Positions 6,536-14,669 of a stretch of 31,671 bases of DNA are shown here, in pieces (the stretch's first letter is position 1; each line of letters begins with the position of its first letter). The translations under genes and the position numbers were made by a program. The notes below the pieces were generated by a model. That model worked only from the letters and a program-made list of their open reading frames with translations, did not search any database and was not told the DNA's origin. The stretch is from positions 1 through 31,671 of the forward strand of contig JAGOFF010000001.1 of assembly GCA_017997315.1 (NCBI GenBank). The letters are read 5' to 3'. Source of the DNA: Clostridia bacterium. GTDB taxonomy: Bacteria > Bacillota > Clostridia > Saccharofermentanales > UBA5734.

Positions 6536-7618
6536 CTATTCCGGCAGGGTCTCCAGCCTCCGCAGGATATCCTGGAACTCCTTGTCGTCCGACAGCGAGA
6601 TGAAAGCCGGATTGTCCGACACCATCGAGCGGATGCACCGGTTCAAACGGCTTCTCGACCACGGTGGCGATCCGATGTCCAGACCATGGAAAAAGGGGCT
6701 GTCCGACAACGCCTGAGGATCGCCGACTCTGAATGCGCAGTCGGAGAACATGCGAAGGGCATCCAGTGTTTCACGCGGTTTTCCCTGTTCCGCCCGGCAT
6801 TCGGCCATCATCAGGTACGGACTCAGATCCTGCCCGTAAAGCAGGTCCCTGTCGAACATTCCCGACAGCCGCAGGTTCAGTTTGATCATCCTCAAGGCCT
6901 GCGTATAATCCCGCTTCCGTCGTGCGACCTTGGCGAGCGTCGTCAATGCGGCATCACAGGCGCCGATGTGGGTCACCAGCATGCGGAGCGCCGCGATCCG
7001 CGCTTTCTCGTGCTCGTCCATCGCGTAGTAGACGGATACCCTCATCTGTTCCGGATCGACCACCGAGGCGGGAATTTCATTCAGCGCTTCCAGCGCCTCC
7101 GTGTATCGGGCCTGGCGCAGGAACAGGACACATAAACCTTGCCATGCCGCGTCCCGGATCCAGGCGGCATCGCTTCGAACCGCTTCCCGCAGAAGGCCAG
7201 CCGCGCGTTCCGTCAGATCGTCGGCGTCCGTTTCGGTTCCGACGCAGGAGAGGTGCGTCATCAGCACGTTTGCCAGCCGCAGCATCAGGAGCGGGTTGCC
7301 GGGCTGCTCCCGGACGGCATCCTCGCACAGCCGGACCGCGCTTTCGTACCCGCGCGACTCAAACAGGGCCGAGCAGCGGCTGCATATCTCCATCACCCTC
7401 TCCTCGGACAGGATGGCATCGCAGCCCAGCAATCCATCCACCGAGCACCCGAGGTGCCGGGCGATGGGTGACAACAGCGTGATATCGGGGTACGCACGGC
7501 CGGTTTCCCATTTTGACACCGCGGCGACCGATACCCCGAGAACGTCGGCGAGCCGGCTTTGCGTCATGCCGCGCGATTTCCGCTTCTGCCGGATGATATC
7601 TCCGATCGGATACTCCAT
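6536..7618 (-). CDS. XRE-family transcriptional regulator with TPR-like C-terminal region
   Basis: The 360-residue protein starts with a Cro/C1-type helix-turn-helix (residues about 5-60). IGDIIRQKRKSRGMTQSRLADVL is followed by the recognition helix SVAAVSKWETGRAYPDI. The remaining 290 residues are helical repeats resembling tetratricopeptides, for example ESAVRLCEDAVREQPGNPLL and RKRDYTQALRMIKLNLRL. This architecture is typical of cytoplasmic one-component regulators that bind a peptide or protein signal. The open frame extends upstream to 8347, but the ATG at 7618 is preferred because the HTH starts directly there and a promoter can be read at 7660-7688. It diverges from trxA, and two palindromes between them are candidate binding sites. 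Control of the thiol genes is inferred from position only. Confidence 0.88.
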   Translation of the reverse strand: MEYPIGDIIRQKRKSRGMTQSRLADVLGVSVAAVSKWETGRAYPDITLLSPIARHLGCSVDGLLGCDAILSEERVMEICSRCSALFESRGYESAVRLCEDAVREQPGNPLLMLRLANVLMTHLSCVGTETDADDLTERAAGLLREAVRSDAAWIRDAAWQGLCVLFLRQARYTEALEALNEIPASVVDPEQMRVSVYYAMDEHEKARIAALRMLVTHIGACDAALTTLAKVARRKRDYTQALRMIKLNLRLSGMFDRDLLYGQDLSPYLMMAECRAEQGKPRETLDALRMFSDCAFRVGDPQALSDSPFFHGLDIGSPPWSRSRLNRCIRSMVSDNPAFISLSDDKEFQDILRRLETLPE

Positions 7619-7659
7619 GAACCTGCCCCGCTTTCCGCCGGAAGTCTTTCCTGTCATCA

Positions 7660-7688
7660 GGTATAGACTTTTCGCTGCCAGTCCGCAA
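7660..7688 (-). promoter_or_regulatory. Predicted promoter of the XRE-TPR regulator
   Basis: On the minus strand TTGCGG (7688-7683) and TATACC (7665-7660) are spaced 17 bases apart, placing the start near 7653 and leaving about 35 bases of leader before the ATG at 7618. The -10 overlaps a GGTATAG half-site (7660-7666) also seen at the trxA palindrome. Confidence 0.4.
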
Positions 7689-7711
7689 TGGAAGGCTACT
7701 TGAGAAAACCA

Positions 7712-7742
7712 CCGCTTTTCAACCAATGGTTGAAAAAAGCGG
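7712..7742. promoter_or_regulatory. Palindrome I in the regulator/trxA intergenic region
   Basis: CCGCTTTTCAACC (7712-7724) and its mirror GGTTGAAAAAAGCGG (7728-7742) surround an AAT centre, with two extra A residues in the right arm. The AT-rich core (TTTTCAACC with GGTTGAAAA) is perfect. No T-tract is positioned for termination of either divergent gene, so an operator is more likely than a terminator. Confidence 0.5.
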
Positions 7743-7818
7743 GCGGGATCCGGTCCGGCTGTTTCCGGAATCCTGCCGCGGATCGTGATTTTGTCACTTA
7801 CCCGCGCATCCGTTTTCC

Positions 7819-7834
7819 CTATACTCCGGTATAG
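7819..7834. promoter_or_regulatory. Palindrome II overlapping the likely trxA promoter
   Basis: CTATAC (7819-7824) and GTATAG (7829-7834) flank a TCCG centre. The left arm overlaps a possible -10 (TATACT, 7820-7825), though no good -35 stands 17 bases upstream (TTGTCA at 7791-7796 is 23 bases away). It lies 33 bases before the trxA start, where an operator would act. Confidence 0.5.
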
Positions 7835-7867
7835 AAAAGCATGACGGACATGGAAAGGGGAATGTAC

Positions 7868-8188
7868 ATGAGCAAGAACGTATTGGATCTGACTGCCGCC
7901 AACTTCGACAACGAGGTCTTGAAATCCGACAAACCGGTACTGATCGATTTCTGGGCGACCTGGTGCATGCCCTGCCGGATGGTGGCGCCGACGATCGAAG
8001 CGCTGGCCGGTGAAATGGGGGACAAGGCGAAGGTCTGCAAGGTCAATGTGGACGAAGAACCGGATCTGGCCGGCAAGTTCGGCATCATGAGCATTCCCAC
8101 GGTCATCGTCATCAAGAACGGCAAGATCACGGCCAAGGGCGTAGGAGCTCAATCGAAACAGGCCTACGTAGACATGCTGGCCCGATAA
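7868..8188 (+). CDS. trxA: Thioredoxin
   Basis: The 106-residue protein is a single thioredoxin domain that reduces protein disulfides in the cytoplasm. The active site is WCMPC (Cys33 and Cys36), preceded by the conserved VLIDFWAT, with buried Asp27. The cis-proline lies in SIPTVIV. The motif WCMPC differs from the usual WCGPC, a variation known in anaerobe thioredoxins. The ATG at 7868 is chosen because AAAGGGG ends 8 bases before it and MSKNVLDL aligns with family N-termini; the upstream in-frame ATGs at 7841 and 7862 lack this spacing. An intrinsic terminator follows, so it is mainly a separate unit from the next gene. No thioredoxin reductase is nearby. Confidence 0.95.
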   Translation: MSKNVLDLTAANFDNEVLKSDKPVLIDFWATWCMPCRMVAPTIEALAGEMGDKAKVCKVNVDEEPDLAGKFGIMSIPTVIVIKNGKITAKGVGAQSKQAYVDMLAR

Positions 8189-8216
8189 GGGGACAGAGGA
8201 GCGGCTGATCGAAACG

Positions 8217-8251
8217 CCGGACGGATTGCTCAGCGATGCGTCCGGTTTTTT
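8217..8251 (+). terminator. Intrinsic terminator after trxA
   Basis: CCGGACG (8217-8223) pairs with CGTCCGG (8239-8245), with a 15-base loop, and six T residues follow directly. Confidence 0.85.
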
Positions 8252-8256
8252 CTGGA

Positions 8257-8262
8257 TATAAT
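8257..8262 (+). promoter_or_regulatory. -10 box for the CoADR fusion gene
   Basis: A perfect TATAAT lies six bases after the trxA terminator and 42 bases before the ATG at 8305. No good -35 is present at 16-18 bases upstream; that position falls within the terminator stem, so initiation may need an activator. Confidence 0.45.
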
Positions 8263-8304
8263 CATAATCATAGCGGATCAATCGAAGCAAAGGATGGAAG
8301 CCGT

Positions 8305-10860
8305 ATGTTGAAAGTATTGATCGTGGGAGGCGTCGCGGGCGGCGCAAGCGCGGCTGCCCGGCTCCGGAGACTGGACGAGAACGCGGAGATCATTCTGTTC
8401 GAGCGGGGGGAGCACATCTCCTATGCGAACTGCGGACTGCCGTACTATGTCGGCGACGTCATCCGTGAGCAGGACCGGCTCCTGGTGCAGACCCCGGAAG
8501 CCATGCGCGCCCGGTTCCGGATCGATGTACGGGTGAACAGCGAGGTGACAGCGCTGGACCGCACCGGGAAAAAGGTGCATGTCCGCGAGACGAAGACCGG
8601 CCTTGAATACGATGAGAGTTATGACAAGGTGATCCTGTCGCCCGGCGCGCGTCCGTTTGTGCCGCGTATCGAAGGCCGTGACCTGCCCGGGGTGTTTACG
8701 TTGCGGAACGTCCCCGATACCCTCCGGATCCGTGAATTCGTCGACAGCGGGAAAGTCCGCCGCGCCGTGGTGGTCGGAGGCGGATTCATCGGCATCGAAA
8801 TGGCCGAAAATCTGCGTGAGAGAGGCATCCCGGTCACGCTGGTGGAAGCGCTCGACCAGGTCATGGCTCCGTTCGACTACGAGATGGCGGCCGTCCTGCA
8901 GTCCAGCCTCAAGCAGAACGGCATCGCGCTGTCGCTCGGATCCGCGATCACCGGCATCCGTTCCGCGGGTAACTCCCTCGAGGTCCTGCTCGACAAGGGC
9001 GGACCGGTTCCGGCGGACATGGTAGTCCTGAGCATCGGTGTCCGTCCGGAAAGCGAGCTGGCGCGCGATGCGGGCCTGGAAATCGGCGAGCGCGGCGGCA
9101 TCCGTGTCGACCGGCATCAGAGGACATCCGATCCGGACATCTATGCGGTCGGGGATGCGATCGAAACCTATGACATGATCTCCGGCAAAAACACGCTGCT
9201 GCCGCTTGCCGGCCCCGCCAACCGGCAGGGACGTACCGCCGCGGACAACATCGCCGGCCGGGATGTCCCGTTCGAAGGCGTCATCGGTTCATCCATCATC
9301 AAAGTGTTTGATCTGGCGGCCGCGACCACCGGAAGCAACGAGAAAAACCTGAAGCGCAACGGAATACCGTACGAGAAGACATACATCCATCCGCTCTCCC
9401 ACGCCGGGTACTACCCCGGCGGGACGCAGATGACGCTCAAGCTTCTTTTTTCACCGGAGACCCGCAAGGTTCTGGGTGCTCAGGCGGTCGGCCCGGACGG
9501 GGTGGACAAGCGCATCGACGTGATCGCGACCGCGATCAAGCTGGGTGCGACCGTGGATCAGCTTCAGAATCTGGAACTCGCATACGCCCCGCCGTTCTCC
9601 GCCGCCAAGGATCCGGTCAATATGGCCGGATTCACCGCGGTGAACATCCTCGACGGGTTGACCCGGGTCCTGCACTGGCACGATGTCGACGGGCTCGACC
9701 GCAACCGGTTCGTCATCCTTGATGTCCGGACGCCCGAGGAATTCGAGCTCGGGCATATCGAGGGGGCGCAGAACCTCCCGGTGGACGACCTTCGCGACCG
9801 GCTGGCGGACGTACCGCACGACAAGGAGATCCTGATCTATTGCCGGGTCGGCCTGCGCGGCTACGTCGCGGAACGCATCCTGAGGCAGAACGGCTTCGAC
9901 GCGGTCTACAACCTGAGCGGGGGTTTTCTGCTGTACAGCAGCGTGAAAGAAGCCGAGACCGCTCCGGTCAACGATTCCGGTGTTCCAGCCTGCGGAACCG
10001 ATGCGGTCCTGCCCTCCCCGGTGAACTGCCAGGGGTACCCGGATCATACCGGTGACGGTTCCGAGTCGTTCACCGCTGCCGCCCGGGAATCCGCGGCGCC
10101 CCGCACGGCTTCGCGGCCGGTCGCCGTCAAGTCTGTGGATGCGTCCGGACTGCAGTGCCCCGGTCCGATCCTGAAGCTCAGCGAAGGGCTGAAAACGCTT
10201 ACTCCCGGCGACATCCTGGAAATCGCGGCGACCGATCCCGCGTTCGGAAAAGACGCGGAGGCATGGTGCATGCGCACCGGGAACAATCTGCTCTGGTCGG
10301 AGAAGGAAGGCCGGACCGAGCGATACTGGATCCGCAAGGGATTCATCACCGCCGCCCCCACGGCAGGTGCCGCGGCATCGCCGCGGAACGCACACGATAA
10401 AACCATCGTCGTGTTCAGCGAGGATATGGACAAGGCGCTCGCCGCGTTCATCATCGCCAACGGAGCCGCGGCCATGGGACGCAGGGTGACGCTGTTCTTC
10501 ACGTTCTGGGGGTTGAACATTCTGCGCAAAGAACGCCGCGTACGCGTCCGCAAGGATTTCGTGTCCGGGATGTTCGGGAGGATGATGCCCCGCGGACCGG
10601 CCCGGTTGGGCCTGTCGAAAATGAACATGGCCGGGATCGGAAGCCGGATGATGCGCAGGGTCATGAAGAACAAGAACATCAGCTCCCTGAACGAGCTGAT
10701 CCGGTCGGCGATCGACAGCGGCGTACGCCTGGTGGCCTGCACGATGTCCATGGACGTGATGGGAATCCGCAAGGAAGAGCTGATCGACGGCATCGAGATC
10801 GGCGGTGTGGTCAGCATGCTGAGCACCGCGGAGGAAGGGGATGCGCTCCTGTTCATCTGA
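8305..10860 (+). CDS. CoA-disulfide reductase - rhodanese - TusA - DsrE2 fusion protein
   Basis: The 851-residue protein joins four sulfur-handling modules. Residues 1-450 are a FAD/NAD(P)H disulfide reductase of the CoADR/Nox family: GGVAGGASAA binds FAD, SYANCGLPYY carries the redox Cys43, VVVGGGFIGIEMAENL binds NAD(P)H, and DIYAVGDA is the second FAD motif. About 460-560 is a rhodanese domain with Cys513 in IYCRVGLRG. After a Pro/Ser-rich linker, about 605-685 is a TusA domain (DASGLQCPGPILKL, Cys618). The last 155 residues, from TIVVFSEDMDKALA, are DsrE2-like with Cys812 in ACTMSMDVMG. All four cysteines needed for a persulfide relay are present. Such fusions are known in Bacillota, where they are thought to reduce CoA persulfide or polysulfide and pass sulfane sulfur on. 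AAAGGATGG precedes the ATG; upstream in-frame codons are ignored. Substrate is inferred. Confidence 0.93.
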   Translation: MLKVLIVGGVAGGASAAARLRRLDENAEIILFERGEHISYANCGLPYYVGDVIREQDRLLVQTPEAMRARFRIDVRVNSEVTALDRTGKKVHVRETKTGLEYDESYDKVILSPGARPFVPRIEGRDLPGVFTLRNVPDTLRIREFVDSGKVRRAVVVGGGFIGIEMAENLRERGIPVTLVEALDQVMAPFDYEMAAVLQSSLKQNGIALSLGSAITGIRSAGNSLEVLLDKGGPVPADMVVLSIGVRPESELARDAGLEIGERGGIRVDRHQRTSDPDIYAVGDAIETYDMISGKNTLLPLAGPANRQGRTAADNIAGRDVPFEGVIGSSIIKVFDLAAATTGSNEKNLKRNGIPYEKTYIHPLSHAGYYPGGTQMTLKLLFSPETRKVLGAQAVGPDGVDKRIDVIATAIKLGATVDQLQNLELAYAPPFSAAKDPVNMAGFTAVNILDGLTRVLHWHDVDGLDRNRFVILDVRTPEEFELGHIEGAQNLPVDDLRDRLADVPHDKEILIYCRVGLRGYVAERILRQNGFDAVYNLSGGFLLYSSVKEAETAPVNDSGVPACGTDAVLPSPVNCQGYPDHTGDGSESFTAAARESAAPRTASRPVAVKSVDASGLQCPGPILKLSEGLKTLTPGDILEIAATDPAFGKDAEAWCMRTGNNLLWSEKEGRTERYWIRKGFITAAPTAGAAASPRNAHDKTIVVFSEDMDKALAAFIIANGAAAMGRRVTLFFTFWGLNILRKERRVRVRKDFVSGMFGRMMPRGPARLGLSKMNMAGIGSRMMRRVMKNKNISSLNELIRSAIDSGVRLVACTMSMDVMGIRKEELIDGIEIGGVVSMLSTAEEGDALLFI

Positions 10861-10897
10861 GCAGGGGCATCGCCGCACGGCCGGTCCGGGCCGGATC

Positions 10898-11644
10898 TTA
10901 TTCGGTCCGGATCGGCGGATACGAGAACATGTAGCCTTTGCTCCACTCCGTCCGGATGAAGTCGAAGCCCGGAAGCGCCGCCGCCAGCCTTTTGCGCAGG
11001 GTGCTGACGTTGACGGCGATCATGTGTCCGTCAAACCCTTCCGAGGTGAGCCATACCCTGCGGAAAAGGCTGGCGCACGGGATCACCTCGTTGGGTGCCC
11101 TCGCAAGGGTGGAAATCAATGAGAACTCCTTGGGTGTCATCGGAACCTCTTTGCCGTCGACCCGGACCTGGCGGAGATCCAGGTCGATCATCAAGGGCGG
11201 GAAGGACAGGCGGCTGATGGTGCGGAACGAAGCGGTCCTCCGCACATGCGCCCCGATGCGGAGCGACAGTTCACGCAGGTTGCAGGGTTTCTCCATGTAA
11301 TCGTCGCCCAGATGGAAACCTCGGGCCATCTGGTCTTCGCCGCCCGCGGCCGCCAGAAACAGGATCGGGGCGGAAGACGTGTCCCGCAGCATGCAGGCAA
11401 GATCGAAGCCCGACATATCGGGCAGGCGGGTATCGAGCACGATGCAGTCCAGATCCGCATGGACCATCTCCAGCGCCGCGGCGCCGGTCTTTGCGTGCAG
11501 GATCCGGTAACCGCTCCTGCGCAGAAAGTGCACGTACCCTCCCGGTTTCTCGCAATCATTGTCGATGATCAGGACCAGCGGCTGGGACGCGGACAGGGAA
11601 GACGATCCGATGCGCCTGCCGGGATGCGTATGCTTCTGCACCAT
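10898..11644 (-). CDS. OmpR-type response regulator with degenerate receiver (orphan)
   Basis: The protein (about 248 residues from the ATG at 11644) has a receiver followed by an OmpR/PhoB winged helix. In the receiver, the acidic pocket reads LIIDNDCE, with Asn in place of one acidic residue. The phospho-acceptor Asp is present in IVLDTRLPDMSGFDL, the usual Thr is replaced by Ala in LFLAAAGG, and the Lys is present in DDYMEKPCN. The DNA-binding part contains VDGKEVPMTPKEFSLISTLA and NVSTLRKRLAAALPGFDFIRT. The altered pocket suggests weak or phosphorylation-independent control. No histidine kinase is adjacent. The ATG at 11644 has GGAGGG very near, and a GTG at 11641 has better spacing; the open frame reaches 11704, but that upstream part contains the promoter. 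It converges with the CoADR fusion. Confidence 0.87.
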   Translation of the reverse strand: MVQKHTHPGRRIGSSSLSASQPLVLIIDNDCEKPGGYVHFLRRSGYRILHAKTGAAALEMVHADLDCIVLDTRLPDMSGFDLACMLRDTSSAPILFLAAAGGEDQMARGFHLGDDYMEKPCNLRELSLRIGAHVRRTASFRTISRLSFPPLMIDLDLRQVRVDGKEVPMTPKEFSLISTLARAPNEVIPCASLFRRVWLTSEGFDGHMIAVNVSTLRKRLAAALPGFDFIRTEWSKGYMFSYPPIRTE

Positions 11645-11696
11645 TTCCCTCCATGCATGATAAATGGGTGTGCATTTTAAACAAGAATGCGCCCCC

Positions 11697-11725
11697 ATTA
11701 TCATACAAGGTGAACAGATTGTGAA
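11697..11725 (-). promoter_or_regulatory. Predicted promoter of the orphan response regulator, with 11-bp direct repeats
   Basis: On the minus strand TTCACA (11725-11720) and GATAAT (11702-11697) are separated by 17 bases; the start would be near 11690. The -35 and spacer hold a direct repeat, TTCACAATCTG then TTCACCTTGTA, with an 11-bp period typical of OmpR-family binding sites. Autoregulation is an inference. Confidence 0.5.
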
Positions 11726-11749
11726 TAAGGAGTCAAAAAAACCTTATAA

Positions 11750-13270
11750 TTAGCCGGATGCCCGATCCCCGTCACCCGGCGTCCAGCGGAGTACCGGCGA
11801 CCGTGCCGCGCGAACCTCGTCGATCCGCCGCACCGGAGTGCCGAACGGAGCGTCCTCAAGCCGTACGGAGCCGGAGACGGCCTCGGCGGCGATCGTTTCC
11901 ATGATGCCGGCGAAATCATCCAGCGTTTCCGGAGACTCGCTTTCGGTCGGCTCGATCATCATGGCTTCCGGAACGATCAGAGGGAAATACACGGTCGGCG
12001 GATGGATCCCGAAATCCAGCATCCTTTTCGCGAACGACAGGGTGGAACCCTGTGCGGGCGGTGCGCCGTCGGCGTTCCGGAGGCCGGACAGGACGAACTC
12101 GTGCATGCAGATCCGGTCATACGGTACGTGGAACATCCCGGCCAGCCTGACCCGCAGGTAGTTTGCGTTGAGGACGGCCATCCGGGAGGCGAACGCCAGC
12201 CCGTCCCCGCCCATGGCGAGGATGTAGGCGTAAGCGCGTACGAGAACGCCGAAATTCCCGTCGTTCTCGCGGACGCGTCCGATGGAGTCCGGCCCGGGGG
12301 ACAGGCGGCGGTATACCGGACCTTCCCGCCCGGGTTCCGTCGTGACGCGGATCACCGGCGAAGGCAGGAATCCGGCCAGCGCCGCTTTCACACCGACCGG
12401 CCCTGCGCCCGGACCGCCGCCGCCGTGCGGTGTGGCGAACGTCTTGTGCAGGTTGAGGTGCACGATGTCGAATCCCATGTCGCCCGGCCGGGCCACTCCC
12501 ATGATCGCGTTCAGGTTCGCGCCGTCGTAGTACAGCAGTCCGCCTGCTCCGTGAACAATGTCCGCGATCTCGCGGATGCGGGTCTCGAACAGCCCGAGGG
12601 TGTTCGGGTTGGTCAGCATCAGACCGGCGATCCGGCCGCTGTCCGGTCCGGTCGCCATCGCCCGGAGCGCTTCGATGTCCACGGTGCCGTCCGGCGCGGA
12701 GGGCACCTGCAGCACTTCGAATCCGGCGGCGGATGCACTCGCGGGATTGGTGCCGTGCGCGCTGTCCGGGACCAGGATACGGTTCCGGGCGGTGTCTCCG
12801 CGTTTTCCGTGCCAGGCCCGGAGGACCAGCAGACCGGTCAGTTCACCATGTGCACCTGCGGCAGGCGCCAGGGAGAACGCGTCCATGCCGGCGATCTCGG
12901 CCAGCATGTCCTGCAGTTCGCCCATCAGCTGCAGCGCGCCCTGCGCGTCTTCGTCCGGGACGTCGGGATGCAGGTCGGCAAAACCGGACAGACGGGACAG
13001 CGACTCGCCGATCCGGGGATTGTGCTTCATGGTGCAGGAACCCAGGGGATAGAAGCCGTCGTCCAGTCCGAAGTTTCTGCGGGAGAGGACGGTATAGTGC
13101 CGGAGTACGTCCGCCTCGGACATCTCGGGCAACAGTGGCGTATCGGAACGCAGCAGTGCGGGGGGAATCATGTCCGAAGCCGCGGGGGCGTCATCCCGGA
13201 TGGAGACCGTGCGGACGCCCTGCCGTCCGGGTCGTGAGCGTTCAAAGAGCAGCGGCGGATCGTTTCTCAT
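11750..13270 (-). CDS. gcvPB: Glycine dehydrogenase (decarboxylating) subunit 2, P-protein
   Basis: The 506-residue subunit carries the pyridoxal-phosphate site of the split P-protein, which decarboxylates glycine and passes the aminomethyl group to the lipoyl arm of GcvH. The PLP lysine is Lys276 in LNLHKTFATPHGGGGPGAG. The N-terminal part YPLGSCTMKHNPRI and SAHGTNPASA are family signatures. The start at 13270 overlaps the gcvPA stop by four bases (ATGA), with GGAGGT upstream, so translation is coupled. An open frame reaches 13390 but runs through gcvPA. It is the last gene of the operon, and no strong terminator is visible before the next promoter. Confidence 0.96.
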   Translation of the reverse strand: MRNDPPLLFERSRPGRQGVRTVSIRDDAPAASDMIPPALLRSDTPLLPEMSEADVLRHYTVLSRRNFGLDDGFYPLGSCTMKHNPRIGESLSRLSGFADLHPDVPDEDAQGALQLMGELQDMLAEIAGMDAFSLAPAAGAHGELTGLLVLRAWHGKRGDTARNRILVPDSAHGTNPASASAAGFEVLQVPSAPDGTVDIEALRAMATGPDSGRIAGLMLTNPNTLGLFETRIREIADIVHGAGGLLYYDGANLNAIMGVARPGDMGFDIVHLNLHKTFATPHGGGGPGAGPVGVKAALAGFLPSPVIRVTTEPGREGPVYRRLSPGPDSIGRVRENDGNFGVLVRAYAYILAMGGDGLAFASRMAVLNANYLRVRLAGMFHVPYDRICMHEFVLSGLRNADGAPPAQGSTLSFAKRMLDFGIHPPTVYFPLIVPEAMMIEPTESESPETLDDFAGIMETIAAEAVSGSVRLEDAPFGTPVRRIDEVRAARSPVLRWTPGDGDRASG

Positions 13271-14667
13271 ACCGGACCTCCCGTCTGCGGCCGGACCGCG
13301 GCGAATGCCTCCACCGCGTCGGCGAACCGTCCGATATCGGAGTCGGAGGTTTTTTCGGTTGTGCAGAATACCATGCCGCCGCCCGGACATGCCGGATTGT
13401 CCCGACCCACCAGGCGCGAAAGGTCGAATCCCGCCAGATAGCCCCGGGAACGCATGCTGCGCTGGAACGCCTGCGGATCGCCGCGGTACGCCAGCGTGAA
13501 CTCCCGAAAGAACGGGGCGTCCGTGATCCTCTCAAAGAGGCCGGTCCGCAGCAGAGCCGCTTCCAGAAGCCGTGCCTTGCGCATGCAGTCCTCGGCGATG
13601 CGCCGCAGTCCGGCCGGTCCGACCAGCGCCAGATAGGCCGCGGCGCGAAGCGCGTACAACGAGTGGTTGCTGCAGATGTTGGAGTTCGCCTTCTCACGCC
13701 GGATGTGCTGCTCACGGGCCTGGAGAGTCAGAACAAACGCGCGCCGGCCCTCCGCATCCACGGACTGGCCGACGATCCGGCCGGGGAGACGGCGCAGGAG
13801 CTTGTCCGACGCCGTAATGAATCCGAAGGCCGGGCCGCCGAACGACAATCCGCACCCGAACGCCTGCCCGCTGCCGGCGGCGATGTCCGCTCCGGAATCC
13901 CCCGGAGCGCGGAGGACCGCCAGGGACAATGCGTCCATAATCCCCTGGACCGTCAGGGCCCCCGCCTCCCGTGCCAGTCCGGAATACAGCGCGATATCCT
14001 CGACATACCCAAGGAAGTTGGGACTCTGGACCAGTACCGCGGCAACCGGAGAGGAGCCGTTTGCGAGCATCGTGCCGAGCGCATCCGGATCCGTCCGTCC
14101 GGCACGCAGCGGAACGGTGTCGACAACGATGCCGACCGGCTCGAGCGCAGTGCGCATCGCAACGGCCGCCCGGGGGTGGACGCCGCCCGAGACGAGTACA
14201 CGGGACCGTCGGGTCTGGCCTGCCGCCATGCGGACCGCTTCGATCCATGCGGACGACGCGTCGTACAACGATGCATTGGATGCCGGCAGCCCGGTCAGCG
14301 AGCAGATCATGGTCTGATACTCGAACAATGCCTGCAGCGTGCCCTGGCTGATCTCCGGCTGGTACGGCGTATAGGCCGTGAAAAATTCCTGGCGGGACAC
14401 GATCGCATCCAGCGCGGCCGGTACGACGTGGTCGTACGTACCCGCCCCGAGGAACGAAACCGCCCGTACCGCCTGCATGCCGCGCTCGGACAGACGGGTC
14501 AGGCGTTCCGTCAGTTCGAATTCCGACAGGCCTTCAGGCAGGGACAGGGCTCTGTGCAGCCGGACCTCCGCGGGGATGTCCGCGAAAAGCGCGTCGAGAT
14601 CCGGCACCCCGACCGTATCCAGCATGCGCCGGACATCCGGCGCGGTATTGGGCACATAGGGCGGCAT
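13267..14667 (-). CDS. gcvPA: Glycine dehydrogenase (decarboxylating) subunit 1, P-protein
   Basis: The 466-residue protein is the N-terminal half of the glycine cleavage P-protein, separate as in Gram-positive bacteria. MPPYVPNTAPDVRRMLDTVG matches the usual start, and FLGAGTYDHVVPAALDAI, FFTAYTPYQPEISQGTLQAL and NASLYDASSAWIEA are recognisable conserved blocks. It pairs with GcvPB to form the alpha2beta2 enzyme. The ATG lies two bases after the gcvH stop, with its ribosome-binding site inside gcvH. Its length agrees with the family (about 440-470). Confidence 0.96.
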   Translation of the reverse strand: MPPYVPNTAPDVRRMLDTVGVPDLDALFADIPAEVRLHRALSLPEGLSEFELTERLTRLSERGMQAVRAVSFLGAGTYDHVVPAALDAIVSRQEFFTAYTPYQPEISQGTLQALFEYQTMICSLTGLPASNASLYDASSAWIEAVRMAAGQTRRSRVLVSGGVHPRAAVAMRTALEPVGIVVDTVPLRAGRTDPDALGTMLANGSSPVAAVLVQSPNFLGYVEDIALYSGLAREAGALTVQGIMDALSLAVLRAPGDSGADIAAGSGQAFGCGLSFGGPAFGFITASDKLLRRLPGRIVGQSVDAEGRRAFVLTLQAREQHIRREKANSNICSNHSLYALRAAAYLALVGPAGLRRIAEDCMRKARLLEAALLRTGLFERITDAPFFREFTLAYRGDPQAFQRSMRSRGYLAGFDLSRLVGRDNPACPGGGMVFCTTEKTSDSDIGRFADAVEAFAAVRPQTGGPV

Positions 14668-14669
14668 GG

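Noticed and set aside
6338..7135. 265-residue open frame starting before the tRNA
   Set aside because: It runs across the tRNA-Ala promoter, the tRNA itself and its terminator, and then antisense to the XRE-TPR gene.
7712..7742. Palindrome I as an intrinsic terminator
   Set aside because: The region lies between two divergent genes, so no transcript ends there by default, and neither strand has a T-tract directly after the stem.
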